Position numbers and translations under genes: made by a program. This document shows positions 53,391 through 64,000 of a stretch of DNA of 64,000 nucleotides, piece by piece (within the stretch, counting starts at the first letter, position 1; each line of letters starts with the position of its first letter). The DNA is from Nilaparvata lugens. Lineage: Eukaryota; Arthropoda; Insecta; Hemiptera; Delphacidae. Below the pieces are notes generated by a model that was not told the DNA's origin, ran no database searches, and saw only the letters and a list, made by a program, of their open reading frames with translations. The stretch lies in contig NC_052509.1 of NCBI RefSeq assembly GCF_014356525.2, forward strand, positions 35,129,913-35,193,912, written 5' to 3'.

Positions 53391-55265
53391 TGTCACATGG
53401 GACATATATATAATAATATATTTATCTCATATTGATCAGGATTTTAGAGTTTCAAATTATAATTTAATGAACAGTCATTTGTCATTAACAGAAAGATTGT
53501 TTATTTGTTTGTTTTCAATTTTGACTGAAGCTTTTCTCTAATAACAAACGTGCGCTCGTGCGATATATAGAAAACCGAGGTGACTTTCATGTTTGGCATT
53601 GACTGATATTTTATTTATACACCACAATTATCTTTTTGGGGAGAAATCGTTTGATAGGACTCATAGTAAAGTCCTTCTGATCTAGTGAAGAGGATAGGTT
53701 TTTTAAATACAGTTTTTCGGGCAGTTTAAAAAAGAATTGTATTATCAGAGAAGACAAGATTGAACCGATTCAGTAGTTCAGATAATTTGATCTTTTATTT
53801 TAATTTGTAAAGTCGCGTCTATCGGTGAATTCCAAAAGGAAGGGCATCTCGAAAGGTAGGTGTATATTTTTTTGAGATCCATTTCATTTTATTACCACAA
53901 AAATTGAAATCTTTGCAGCCAAGCGAGTACCGGTAGCGTTCATATTTATTTAAGAATTTTTGAAAGCTAGTTTCGTGTAATTGTTTTTTAAATATAGCCT
54001 ATATTTCCATTTGAAATAGCCCAATCATAATATTTAACCAACGTTATCAATTTAATTAAAGTGTTAGCTATTCTTTTTTTCTTTTGTTATCATTACACCC
54101 ACCAAAACTCTTAGTTACATCTCTTTCTTTCCTATTTGCTTACAAATAGACATTCCCTGAAGTTACGCATCGCATCTCGTAACATTGCTTGAGGAATGGC
54201 TTGGATTTCTCTTCGAATGAAATGGCTTCCATTGCAACTCTTGTGTGATGTTGATAATATTGAAATAAATAAATTAATTATGGGTTTGTATTTTCATAGA
54301 GATAAATTTAGTATGGGTTAATTCGAAAAGTGTAGAATTAGGACTTCAACAATGAGACTTTAGTGATCTTGTAGCTGAATTTTGTGTGTAAATTTTTATC
54401 GTGAGGAATTTATTTTTCTGTTGAATAATAATTTTCTCACATTAAGATTTTGCTAACTTGCGTCCGGGAAGACTCCAATTTTATGTAGGGTTGAGGTATT
54501 CTCACGGAACTGTATTTCCGTTAGCGATGGAAAATACACGTGTATTTGGGAATATTTCAAACTTGCATTATTTTCCTTTCCCACGGAATTATGCTCGTCT
54601 CCACGTGGACCGTTGTCTCGTTGGTGGAAGGGGAACATAATTTGCGTGGAATAGTTCAGTTCCAATCAAGCCGCGGCCGAATTTACATTTAAAATCCAGA
54701 GGTAGCCTCGGGCCTCGAGGGCTCAAAATTAACGTGTGTGTTGAATTTGTTTGCTGTTTAAGTTTGTTAATATGTATTATTTTTCGCCGTGAGTCAAGTT
54801 GAAGTAGTTTATTGATTATTTGAAGTGAATAAGTCAATGTTTGTTTAAATTAGTAAGTTATCCGGGAGTAATCAGTGTAGTGAAAATTTCTAAATAGTAA
54901 TGAATTTATAAATTGATCGATTGTTAGTGCCATTATATTTTCTAGCTCATGCTAAAAACCCTTGAATGACCGAGTCCCTAGTATCATAAATTTGTAATTA
55001 AGAAATGATTAAAGTCCACGCTACCTTCGTGAACAGTTAGAATCCAAATAAGCAGTTAGCAAAATCTTATATGCAGTCATCTTGAATTTTTAGAATGTGC
55101 AATGAACCAATATATATTATTTTTGTTTTTGTCCAAATTTAAATTAGTTTAATTCAATTAATAAAATTTTACAAGTTCAATAGAATGCTAAAGTTTGTTG
55201 TTTATAAAGTGCCATGACTCGCCCTTTAGAATTTAGAGATCTCTTAATTCTGCCCCCATTCTGGG
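53391..55265. other. Unassigned 1.9-kb block
   Basis: Begins TGTCACATGGGAC exactly where a repeat is cut and ends about GGTCGGTTACA before transposase sequence. TG...CA ends suggest a long LTR, but the flanks show no duplication and I found no retroviral gene. Longest frames are short and unconvincing. It has a moderately GC-rich patch at 54600-54720 (GCCGCGGCCGAATT, GCCTCGGGCCTCGAGG). Confidence 0.4.
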
Positions 55266-55269
55266 TCGG

Positions 55270-56261
55270 TTACACTTGCAATGTGTATGATTTTTCAGCG
55301 TAAATACGCGATTTCAAGAAACCACAGAGAAATAAGTACGGGATTGTCAAATCAGGAGACCGCGGGGGCCAAGGAACATTTCCAAAACGAGAGATAACTT
55401 TTCCAGGAAAAGCTTGTCGGACACGTTCTATTGGACTTCGAGCAGTGTGTGCCATAGCCTCATCTTGCTGCAACCGAGTTTTGCATTGCTATACGACGAC
55501 GGCGAAGTGCAGGCAAGGAAAAAATATTAAACATTTCCAAATAGCGGTCTGCGGTAACAGTAACCGCCTCGCCGTTATCGTTTTCAGAAAAATACGGCCC
55601 ATTGACTCCCACTTCACCTACTGCACACCACACTACCACTCGGACACTGTGTAACGGTTTCTCTTGCAATATTTGCGGATTTTCTCAACACCACAATCGA
55701 CAGTTCTGCTTATTTAGAGAACCTTCAAAATGAAAATGAGACTCTCATGACGCTCATGAGTAAAACTGCATTCTCGTTTTCGTCCAAGATTGCCAACATT
55801 TACTGACAAAACTGTAGACGCGGTCTGTAATCAGTTTTTGACATATTGCAAGCTTATACGGATGGAAATTTAGGTCTTTAATCAAAATGTTTCTTACCAT
55901 GGAGACAGAAATGCCGAGGTTTGAGGCCCACTTCCAAAGTAAAAGTTTGGGGCTCTCCAACGTAGCGACGCGCACACGATAACATTCTCAGGCGTATGAA
56001 CGGATTTTCTGGTCCTGGAGGTTTCTTTTTCGTTAATGATCCCGTTGTGTTTACATTATGCATGCATCTCAAAACTGTGTTACAATCTGGAATCGGCCCA
56101 CGTGGCGGAACATTGAAGTGTCGGCGAAAGTATCGCTGGGTCTGTGTCACGGATTTATTGTTTTCATAAAACTGTCTCACAACAAAAGCACAGTGTTCAA
56201 GGGTCCACATCTTGAGTGTAACTGAAACTTCCAACCAGCCTCCGCACTGTATGACTTTCAT
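55270..56261 (-). pseudogene. mariner-superfamily transposase, decayed
   Basis: From 56261: MKVIQCGGWLEVSVTLKMWT then EHCAFVVRQFYENNKSVTQT, a helix-turn-helix region, and LTKKKPPGPENP (linker). Further on, QEKPLHSVRVVVWCAVGEVGVNGPYFSEND (about 55590-55669) and FGNVPWPPRSPDLTIPYLFLC (about 55330-55400) are the late catalytic-core motifs of the Tc1/mariner relatives common in insects. The stretch holding the first catalytic Asp is deleted or scrambled, and at least three frames are needed. Not related closely to the transposase at 3248. Confidence 0.75.
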
Positions 56262-57967
56262 AGCTGTTTTTCCACATTATTTGCCATAAATACTAAAACA
56301 TGCATTTCCCGGTAATCATCCTTTATTAAAATAATATAGGCTATTAAAAAATCAGAACTACAATATAAATTGCAAGCACCAATGTACATAGCGACTGGAC
56401 TACTATCCTTCTACTTGTCTATGAACCAGGAAGATGGCAGACCTGCCGAAAGATCTTGTTGTCATAGTAAGTTAATAAATTCATTTATTGAAAAAATCTG
56501 ACTGCTATAGTCGTTCTTTTCAGTAACAAAAAAAGTCAATTAATAACAAGCAGTTCGTGATGGAAAACAACATTGAAGAATTAAAATAATCTAGAAAGAT
56601 CACAATTCCATTTATTTTTTTAACTACAATACAGACATGTTGAAAGTTGGAAATGTACAGCAAGTCAAATTTTACAGTGTCTGATAAAAATAAAATATTG
56701 ACATTATTATGATTTGTCAATGGATTATCAGTTGATATCAATATCATTGTTTTGGGGATACATACCCATTAAGAAATATAATAACAATAAAAAATGGCAT
56801 AAAATATACAATGAGATCATAATTTCCTTTTCATTCTCAACAAATTACACCATTGAGATATCCAACTACATAGCATATTATATTGAACAATCACTTATTT
56901 TATAAGCTTATAAAATGGGGTAAGGTAATACATGGTAACATCTATGTAAGCCTGTATATCAAAACAGCCAACTACTAATAACAACTTACAAATACATTCA
57001 AAGACAATATTCTAATTGATAAATCAATTCAAGAGGCTACTCTAGATTAAAGACTTATAAAGAATAGAAAATAAACTAAAAATTAACAAATGTATAAAAA
57101 ATTATAGTTATTGTAATATTATATTTTCTAAAATAAAGATTAAAGAAGTCTTATTTTATTGGAGAAAAATTAAAAATATTCAGTTCCATATACTCCAATT
57201 CTAATACTTTTATATGCACAGCCTTATAATTCAGCCTTAAATACAATTATTTTTTGTAAGAGATATGACTACTTCTCTTAATTAAAATAGTTGTTTTGGA
57301 ATGGAGCTTTTCAACGTTCTATTATACTTTTGTAAATTCCATTTCATCTACAATTACTTAGGCCGGATATTGTAGGTCAAACTTGAATATCAAAATAGTG
57401 AGATTCACTTCAAATTGTCAGCATTGGCTGAGTTGAAGTAGGGTAAAGTGTTATATGACTGCCACTGCCTATATAGTGACAGCCAACGTCCGAAAGTCCT
57501 TGCGCAATGCTGACAGTTTAACATGAATCTTATTATTATGAAAGATTCGAACTGTACTTATGTACTTGAGATTACTGAAAGATTACCAGAGCTGAAAGTT
57601 TTATATTAGAGTGTGGTAATTATGTTAACGGATTGTCAAGTGTTTGCAACAACAAAAATGAATAAATTAAATATAATTTATATTAAAACGCTTGCTTACT
57701 AGTTTCTTACAATATAACATTCAATATACGGTAATAAAATATTCAAATTTCACATTAAAATAGCAACATTCAATATAATAAGGGGTTCATTGACAAATCT
57801 ATACCTGAGAAAACTTGACTAAAGCCTTGTGCACTCCAATGCAATTTGCTTCAAATAATTGTCGCCACCATCATGAGAATTACAGTGGTGTGCTCAAGGC
57901 TTATATTCAGGCCCATTTTTTCAATGACGGAAAGGTTCCCAACATCAATGTGTTCTTCAAATACATA
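56262..57967. other. Intergenic AT-rich sequence
   Basis: Contains the inverse copy (about 56320-56400) of the repeat at 45240-45320. Otherwise I see no gene, and no structured element. Confidence 0.5.
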
Positions 57968-58459
57968 CAGGGTTTGTGAAAAGTTTGGATACAGTTTAAT
58001 ATTTATTTTACTAGGATAGATTTATTTTCTCCCCATACAGAATTTCAAAAGAAAATGAATGGCGAAAACCGCATATCGATATCTCAACCAGTTTTAAAGT
58101 TATTTACTTTCAAAGATACTAATAGATCATACTAAAATGAAATAAATCAGTAGCTTGATTAATCAGTAGCTTCAGTTATCTGGCAGATTAGTGAATACAG
58201 GTTATATAAGTGTGTACTAACACTTGAAAAAGTAAAATTTTATAGTTTAGATTTTTTTTTAGATTTTCTATGTACTCATTTATTTATTTTTTGTATGATT
58301 TATTAATATCTTTGAATGTAAATATCTTTGAAACGGTTTGAGATATTGATATACGTTTTTTGTCAATATTTTTCTCTTAAAATTCTGTATCGAAATCATG
58401 TATAATATGACCCTCCTTCCCATTTAAAATAATAGTTGGATTCGAAATGGCGGTTCCAA

Positions 58460-61062
58460 GATACCATACCATACCCTATAGCGCTACAGCCCTCTGTGGG
58501 CCTTGGCCTCCGCCACGATTCTCCTCCATCTCGGTCGATCCTGACACAACTCTCTCCAGTTTCTCACTCCCATCACTCTAAGGTCCTCCTCCACACCATC
58601 TATCCATCTCTTTCTTGGACGACCTCTCCTTCTAGGTCCATTTATTTTTCCATTCAGTGTCGCTCTTGGAAGCCTCTCATTATCCATTCTCCACACATGG
58701 CCAAGCCATCTTATTATCTGGGCCTTGACAAATCTAACAATATTCTCAACCTGCAGTGCTTCCTCCACCTCTGCATTGCTCCTTCTCCTCCATGTATCAG
58801 CTGCTACCCTTACCGCACCAAAAATTTTCCTCACAATTCCTCTCTCAAATACCCTCAATGCCTCTTCGTCTTTCTTAGTCATTGTCCATGACTCAGAACC
58901 TTGGCATACAATAGGTCTGATCAGAGTTTTGTAAAGCTTCATTTTACTATTTTTACCTAATACTTTTTATTTACCTATTTACTATTTATTTTTTACCTAA
59001 TTACTTTTGATGTCATTAGTCTCTTATTTATATAGTATGCTCTGTTCCCACTCATAATACGTTCTGAATTTCATCTGTCATATTGTTTCCAGCATTGAGG
59101 ATAGTGCCAAGGTACTTAAACTCATTCACCCCTTCAAATACTCTCTCTCCCACCTCCAAGTCAATTGTTCTTCTTCTAGCGTTCACTGCGGACATTCTCA
59201 TATATTTTGTTTTTCCATCATTGACCTGCAACCCCATTTTTTGTGCCTCACTTTCTAAGCTGGAAAAGCATTCCCTTATGCAGTTAGCATTTCGCGCCAT
59301 TAAAACCACGTCATCTGCATATGCTCCTACCTGACTCATTCTAAAATATATATTTCCACCCAGGTTCAGGTTCTGTATAGCATGATGCAAGGCAAGGTTG
59401 AATAATACCGCCGCTAGCGCATCGCCTTGCTTTACTCCATTTGTGATGCGTATCTCTCTGCTCTTCCTTCCTCCAATTGCTATCCTTGCCGTAGACCCTT
59501 CCAGACTCATCTTCACCAGTCGCACAAGCTTTTTAGGAATGCCAAACGATTCAAGCGCATTGACAAGCTGTCCTCTATTTATTGAATCAAATGCCTGTTT
59601 GAAGTCCACAAACAGCAGATGTACATCCCTGTTATACTCTATACATCGTTCTAACGCTTGTCGCAGGTAAATATTTGATCAGAGGTTCCCCTCCCTCTTC
59701 TGAATCCGCTCTGATATTCACCTATTATTTCCTGCATATATTGAAATTCTGTCCATTAATATGATTGAGAATATCTTGTAGGCCAGATTCAGTAGGGTTA
59801 TGGCTCTATAGTTGCAGCACTCCTTCTTGTTTCCTTTCTTATATATGGGGACAATGATTCCAACATTCCAATTACCTGGCATCACTTCCTCTTTCCAGAC
59901 TTGACAAATCAGTTCATGCAGCTCCCTGCTCAGCCCTTCTCCACCATGTTTTATCAGCTCAGCTATTATCTGGTCATTTCCTGGAGCTCTATTGTTATTG
60001 AGTTGTCCAATAGCACGCTTTACTTCGTCATGAGTAGGCTCTTCCACATTGATTTCCGGTCCAAGAAAGGTTCTATTTTCTTCATCCTCATTTCTCTGTT
60101 GTTCATTCAGTGCAATCTCAAAATATTCCGCCCATCTATCCAACACCTTATCTTCCTCTGTCAAAGCATTTCCATCCCTGTCATTGCAAATATTCAATCT
60201 TGGCTGGTAACTTTTGGTCATGCTTCTCACTTCCTTGCAGAAGGCTCTGTCATCTCTCTTCTCTTGCAAGGCGTCTATGTTTCCCAGCTGTCTTTTTAAT
60301 GATTCTCTTTTCTTTCGTCTACATGTTTTGCTGGCTTCTCGTCGGCTGTCCCTATAATTTTCATAGTTCTGTCTTGTCCTTCTCTGTAGCATTCTTTGCC
60401 TGTCTTCATTTCTTCTTTCAATCCTCCTTCGGCACTCCTCATCATGCCTGTCTTCATTTCTTCTTTCAATCCTCCTTCGGCACTCCTCATCATACCACTC
60501 TCCATTTCTCGTTTTAGACTCTTCACCAATTGTTTCTTTAGCAGCTTCCACTATCGCCCTTTCCATGCCCCTCCAGTGATCTTCCACAGAATGTCTCCAA
60601 GTACCCTGATCAAGCTTTTCCTCCAGCCTCTGTCTGTACCTTTCACTTTCCTGAGTAACCTTCAATTTTGCAGAATTCCATCGGATTCTTCTTTCGTTCT
60701 GACATATTTGTTGGTTAGACAGTCTTTCTCTCACCTTAACTCTAACTAGGAAGTGGTCTGTCTCACAATTTGGTCCTCTTAGTGTTCTAACGTCAATCAC
60801 CGATGATGCATGTCTTTTATCAACTAGTACATGGTCAATCTGATTTACCTGATCACTTCCTGGTACAGACCAAGTTCCAAGGTGGATTCTTTTGTGTTTA
60901 AAGCAAGTACTATCAATGATCATATTACAGGAGGCTGCAAACTGTCCCAACATTCTGCCATTATCACTTGTTTCCTCATGCAATGAAAATTTTCCGGCCA
61001 CATCCGCCATGAAATTTTCTTGGCTGACCTTAGCATTGAAGTCTATTGTCATTGAAGTCATT
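58460..61062 (-). mobile_element. RTE-type LINE, 5'-truncated
   Basis: A 2.6-kb insertion in the MITE, read leftward. The 3' end at about 58461 has short GGTAT-like repeats (ACCATACCATACC on the + strand). The endonuclease N-terminus is missing at the right edge. Coding capacity is described separately. Relatives in other insects are often annotated craniofacial development protein 2-like. Confidence 0.8.
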
Positions 61063-61085
61063 GGCGGACCAAAATTTTTATGCAT
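58484..61085 (-). pseudogene. RTE endonuclease/reverse transcriptase, broken
   Basis: From 61085, the later part of the endonuclease (TIDFNAKVSQENFM, VNQIDHVLVDKRHASS, CETDHFLVRV), a long basic linker, then RT (NNNRAPGNDQIIAELIKHG, GIIVPIYKKGNKKECCNYRA). A break at about 59715 follows. The second segment, 59609-59052, has VDFKQAFDSINRGQLV, GVKQGDALAAVLF and the catalytic AYADDVVLM. After a deletion of roughly 60 bp, the C-terminal segment 58942-58484 has KLYKTLIRPIVCQGSESWT and RRRGRPRKRWIDGVEEDL. The order is complete but three frames are needed. Strongly RTE-like. Confidence 0.85.
60408..60503 (-). repeat. 48-bp coding duplication in the RTE linker
   Basis: Two adjacent units encode DEECRRRIERRNEDRH and DEECRRRIERRNEDRQ. 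In frame and nearly identical. Confidence 0.9.
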
Positions 61086-61173
61086 CAGAAAAGTAGTTTT
61101 TTTTTATTCAAAGAGGATCACTCCCTTGTAAAAGAAATATTCAGCTGTTTCCAAACTTTTCACCAACTCTGTA

Positions 61174-61386
61174 GACTATTATCTATTTCTAAACCGGTAA
61201 TAAGTTGTGATTAGGTGGGCTACTATGCAAGTTTCAAGATAGGCCTACTAACATTCCTTGGAATATAAAATGCAATATTGTTATAAAATACACATTAAAC
61301 ATCGACTTCTATTTGATAGACAAATCATATTTATAGTATAAAAGTACATCAAACCTATAGATCAATATCAATCGACATACCTATCT

Positions 61387-61419
<33 letters not shown>

Positions 61420-62673
61420 GGTCCACAGTTTAAAGAAAGGTTTATTAGTATTTCTTGGAATATAAAACTATTTTTGTAAATCTCACGTCCGCATTGTACT
61501 TTCACGAACTTTCAATGGAGGTTTATTAGACAAATATATACTTATCCAACAATATCATGTACCCACGCTTCAAAATAGGTACAAAACTAACTAGGCAAAA
61601 TTGCATGAGCATATTATTACAAATAATAAATGCTTTTAAAAAAGCCTCAATCACTTATTTTCCAAAAGAAAATACATTAAATTTAGCGGCTTGCAAAAGG
61701 TTACCCACAATGGAGGGGGGAGGAATGGACGCAGAAAGTGAGATTAGAAATTCTTGGGGGAGGGGGGCTCAAAATCTGATCTTTTAGGGTCTCAAAAAAT
61801 GGTCAGCAGTGTTTAAAATGACTACTAACGACATTTTATAGGGGATATTCCCAATTAATAGGGTGGGGGGAGGTGGGGTGATGTTGGAGCTGAGCTTTTT
61901 CTAAATTCAGGTGAGAGGGGGATTGCCACCCCTGTTTGTTTTTACATACCATAAAGGTTTAGACCAAGTAGAATGTTTCTTTCTCACCCAAGTGGTGGGA
62001 ATTTGATGATGTATAGCTTTATGAAAGTGTAAATTCATTTTTTCTTTAAAAATATACAAGGAGAATAAATTAGCCTTATACTTCAATTTATATTCCTTCA
62101 GAGAATACAACTTTCTATATAGTAATGTTATTCAGAAAACAAACAAGGTTTTAAAAAATTGTCTGTTTCTGGGAATTATGAAATAATCTGTTGGTCTTTT
62201 TTTTAGGCTGGCCACTAATGATAGAACATGCATGTCACATAAAATAAACAACCATTAAAAATAAATAAAGCTCTGGAAAATTACAAATTATAATGATAGA
62301 AATATAATTCAGCCTTAAATGGGGCAGCGAAGAAAAGATAAACAACAAAAAGTGGAGATACAAAAACCATAGCTACCTCAAAAAATTTTGCTTGTTGCGT
62401 GCATGTTAAACTGTTAATGACTAGCCTTATACCGACATACCTACAAGCTGAAAGTCAGGATCTTACGTAGTAATTTCACCCTAAACTTAATGACATCAAA
62501 ATATTCTAACATTCTGGTGAACAGTACCATAAAAGAAATGGGGACAAAACGTAGTGAGAGAAGTCCTACTAAACCGGTTGAAGACAAACTTGGAACACTA
62601 CTAGAGTAGGTAGCTAAGCTCTTGAAACATCACAAAAGAATTTGAGCTCTTCATTGAAATATTCAATTCAACT
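61174..62673. other. Intergenic / 3' flank of zinc-finger gene
   Basis: A (TA)n microsatellite at 61391-61419. The part nearest 62673 is presumably the 3' UTR of the zinc-finger gene, but no clear AATAAA is seen on the - strand close by. Short G-rich runs lie at about 61711-61770 and 61860-61880. Confidence 0.5.
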
Positions 62674-63755
62674 TTATCCCATCCCAACCATTGTATAATA
62701 TGAATATTTTCCTTCACTTTTAATTTGTTTTTTGTCTTTCAATTGTTGATTGAATCTTGGATGCTGGTCATTCAAGTGCTTTGTAAGCGACGATAAATAT
62801 GCGAAACCTGCATGGCACACAGAGCAAGTATGCTTGTTAGCATCATGCACTGTACTGTGACGTTTTAGGAAATGTAAATTCTTGAAGTCTTGGTTACAAA
62901 TCTCACAAGTGAAAAGAGAACGGGCGGAATGCGTTTTCATGTGAGCAGCTGCGTGTGTTTCACGCTTGAATAACTTGAAACATTCTTTGCATGAGAATGT
63001 TCTGCCTTCTACATGAGTGTGCTTCATGTGGTATTTAAAGTCAGAAACACTATGAAAGATTTTGGTGCACTTTCCACAATTCAGTGAGCTGCCCTTTTTC
63101 AACACTTTATTGAGATGTCTGTCTCTGTAATCCTCACTAGAGAACATTTTATTGCAATGACTGCACACAGGCTTCAAATTACTCAGCCCCTTATGATAAT
63201 TTTCTTGGTGAGCCTGCAAATCACCTTTATCATCAAATGACTTGAAACAGATCCGACAAATGTAGTTTGATGTTTCATGATACATCTTCTTGTGGCGCAA
63301 GTAGCTTCCACGGTGGAAAAATGATGAATGGCAATCTTCCACTTTACACGAGAATTTGCGTTTCCTAGAATTTGATAATTCAGCACTGGAAGGTTGTTTC
63401 GGATCTGCAACATCTTTTGATTTGGAAATCTTGTCGACAACAATTGCATCACCATTTTCTCGTTTTTCTGTCACATTAACTATATCTGAGGGTTTTGACT
63501 CACCTGCTGATGACTGATTATCACGTTTCTTTTCTGAAACACCAACTTGAGCTTTTTCTACTCTTATTATATCACTTTTACGCTTTGTATAACAACGCTG
63601 TACTTTGGACGCCAGATTAGAGGAGTTGGGAGATGTATCAAGATTCTGGTCAATGGAGTTGAAATCTTCACGATCAATGGACATGACATCTTCACGATCA
63701 ATGGGCTTGACATCTTCACGATCAATAAATATCCCCAAAGCTGCCGCTGCTTCAG
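62674..63755 (-). CDS. C2H2 zinc-finger protein, terminal exon
   Basis: About 360 residues. A Lys/Ser-rich N-terminal region begins with three IDRED-type 8-residue repeats, followed by six good C2H2 fingers and one degenerate finger: CKVEDCHSSFF...HKKMYH, CRICFKSF...HQENYH, CSHCNKMF (final His lost), CGKCTKIF...HMKHTH, CKECFKLF...HMKTH, CEICNQDF...HSTVH, CSVCHAGF...HLNDQH. A likely nuclear DNA-binding protein; I cannot name it. The frame stays open to an ATG at 63792, but TTATCTTTACTTTTCCAG ending at 63756 is a strong splice acceptor, so I start the exon at 63755; earlier exons lie beyond the window. Confidence 0.85.
63664..63735 (-). repeat. 24-bp in-frame repeat in zinc-finger gene
   Basis: ATCTTCACG recurs at 63664, 63688 and 63712. 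Each unit encodes IDRED plus three variable residues. Confidence 0.85.
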
Positions 63756-64000
63756 CTGGAAAAGTAAAGATAAGTAGTGAGAAATACTCCATTACAGTAG
63801 CTAATGAGCATTGAAATGATTGTACTTAAACTATTTCACATATAAATGAACTATACATATAATGTATAATAATTCGATGAATAATTAGTTCAGCCCAGTT
63901 GCATGGTTGGTCGGTTGGTCAGTCGTTGTCTATTAAATTTAACTGCTAAATTGTCTGTACAATTAAATGAATCACCAACAATTAAACCATTAACCATTAT
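63756..64000 (-). other. Intron upstream of zinc-finger exon
   Basis: Pyrimidine-rich acceptor next to the exon, then AT-rich non-coding sequence to the window edge. Confidence 0.6.

Larger units (their letters stand above)
57968..61171. mobile_element. TA-flanked MITE containing an RTE LINE
   Basis: The left end CAGGGTTTGTGAAAAGTTTGG and right end CCAAACTTTTCACCAACTCTG are inverted copies flanked by TA (57966-57967 and 61172-61173). Subterminal inverted arms lie at 58050-58130 and 58300-58370. Without the LINE the element is about 600 bp and non-coding. The same family lies at 33130-34590. TA target and CAGGG ends suggest mobilisation by a Tc1/mariner transposase. Confidence 0.75.

Noticed and set aside
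53391..55250. Firm call of a solo LTR
   Set aside because: It has TG and CA ends, but left flank GAAGT and right flank CTTGC do not match, and no relatives are visible here.
59083..61131. Several + strand frames over the RTE element
   Set aside because: They are antisense shadows of a protein with clear RT motifs on the - strand.
63756..63792. Translation start of the zinc-finger protein at 63792
   Set aside because: A strong polypyrimidine tract and AG end at 63756, so the first residues after that ATG would be intronic.

Overview
The window is a piece of an AT-rich insect genome. Spliced host genes with GT-AG introns, TTAGG-type (insect telomere-like) repeats, a Maverick/Polinton, mariner-type and APE-type LINE elements all point to an insect. 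A hemipteran such as a planthopper is my best guess, from the look of the repeat families only. Two host genes are visible. The first is the last eight coding exons of a TBC1D13-type Rab GTPase-activating protein (+ strand, bases 1-44402). Its 5' exons lie before the window, and its introns swell to about 26 kb because they are full of transposons. The second is the terminal exon of a C2H2 zinc-finger gene (- strand, 62674-63755), continuing beyond the right edge.

Intron 2 of TBC1D13 holds a nearly complete Maverick/Polinton (about 2144-24741), antisense to the host gene. Read leftward it carries DNA polymerase B, a Thr-rich unknown, an integrase with a chromodomain, an A32-like packaging ATPase, a conserved unknown (DUF8207-like), a phospholipase-A2-like protein, an adenovirus-type cysteine protease, minor and major capsid proteins, a 243-residue accessory protein and a small unknown. 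Most genes are broken by stops and frameshifts, but the ATPase and the 243-residue ORF are open from end to end. Two later insertions sit inside it. A 2.14-kb TA-target DDE transposon with terminal repeats of about 570 bp (2442-4583) splits the left Polinton terminal repeat. A complete 4.67-kb LINE with a 14-bp target duplication (9843-14515) lies just upstream of the minor capsid gene. Without these, the Polinton is about 15.8 kb.

The rest of the TBC1D13 gene carries a mariner remnant, several PHD/RT-type LINE pieces (27.8-32.3 kb, 37.6-39.4 kb), an inverted-repeat element containing a 915-bp solo LTR with a heat-shock-type promoter (33248-34162), a GC-rich block of about 1 kb (34.6-35.6 kb) and foldback elements (39.9-40.7 kb, 42.8-43.5 kb). 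Downstream of TBC1D13 is a nest: a dispersed repeat (45.39-53.39 kb) interrupted by a young 3.1-kb Ty3/gypsy-like LTR element (45727-48835, identical-looking 102-bp LTRs) and by a LINE (48961-52635). Then come a decayed mariner-superfamily transposase (55.27-56.26 kb), a TA-flanked MITE containing an RTE-type LINE (57968-61171), and the zinc-finger exon.

The observations I find most worth following: (1) the LTR element has no tRNA-type primer site but a 19-nt perfect complement between its leader and the predicted mRNA 5' end, which suggests self-priming; (2) the solo LTR carries ordered heat-shock elements beside a TATA box; (3) the LINE inside the Polinton has ORF1 and ORF2 in one frame separated by a single UAG, with no AUG before the endonuclease; (4) open reading is preserved selectively in two Polinton genes.
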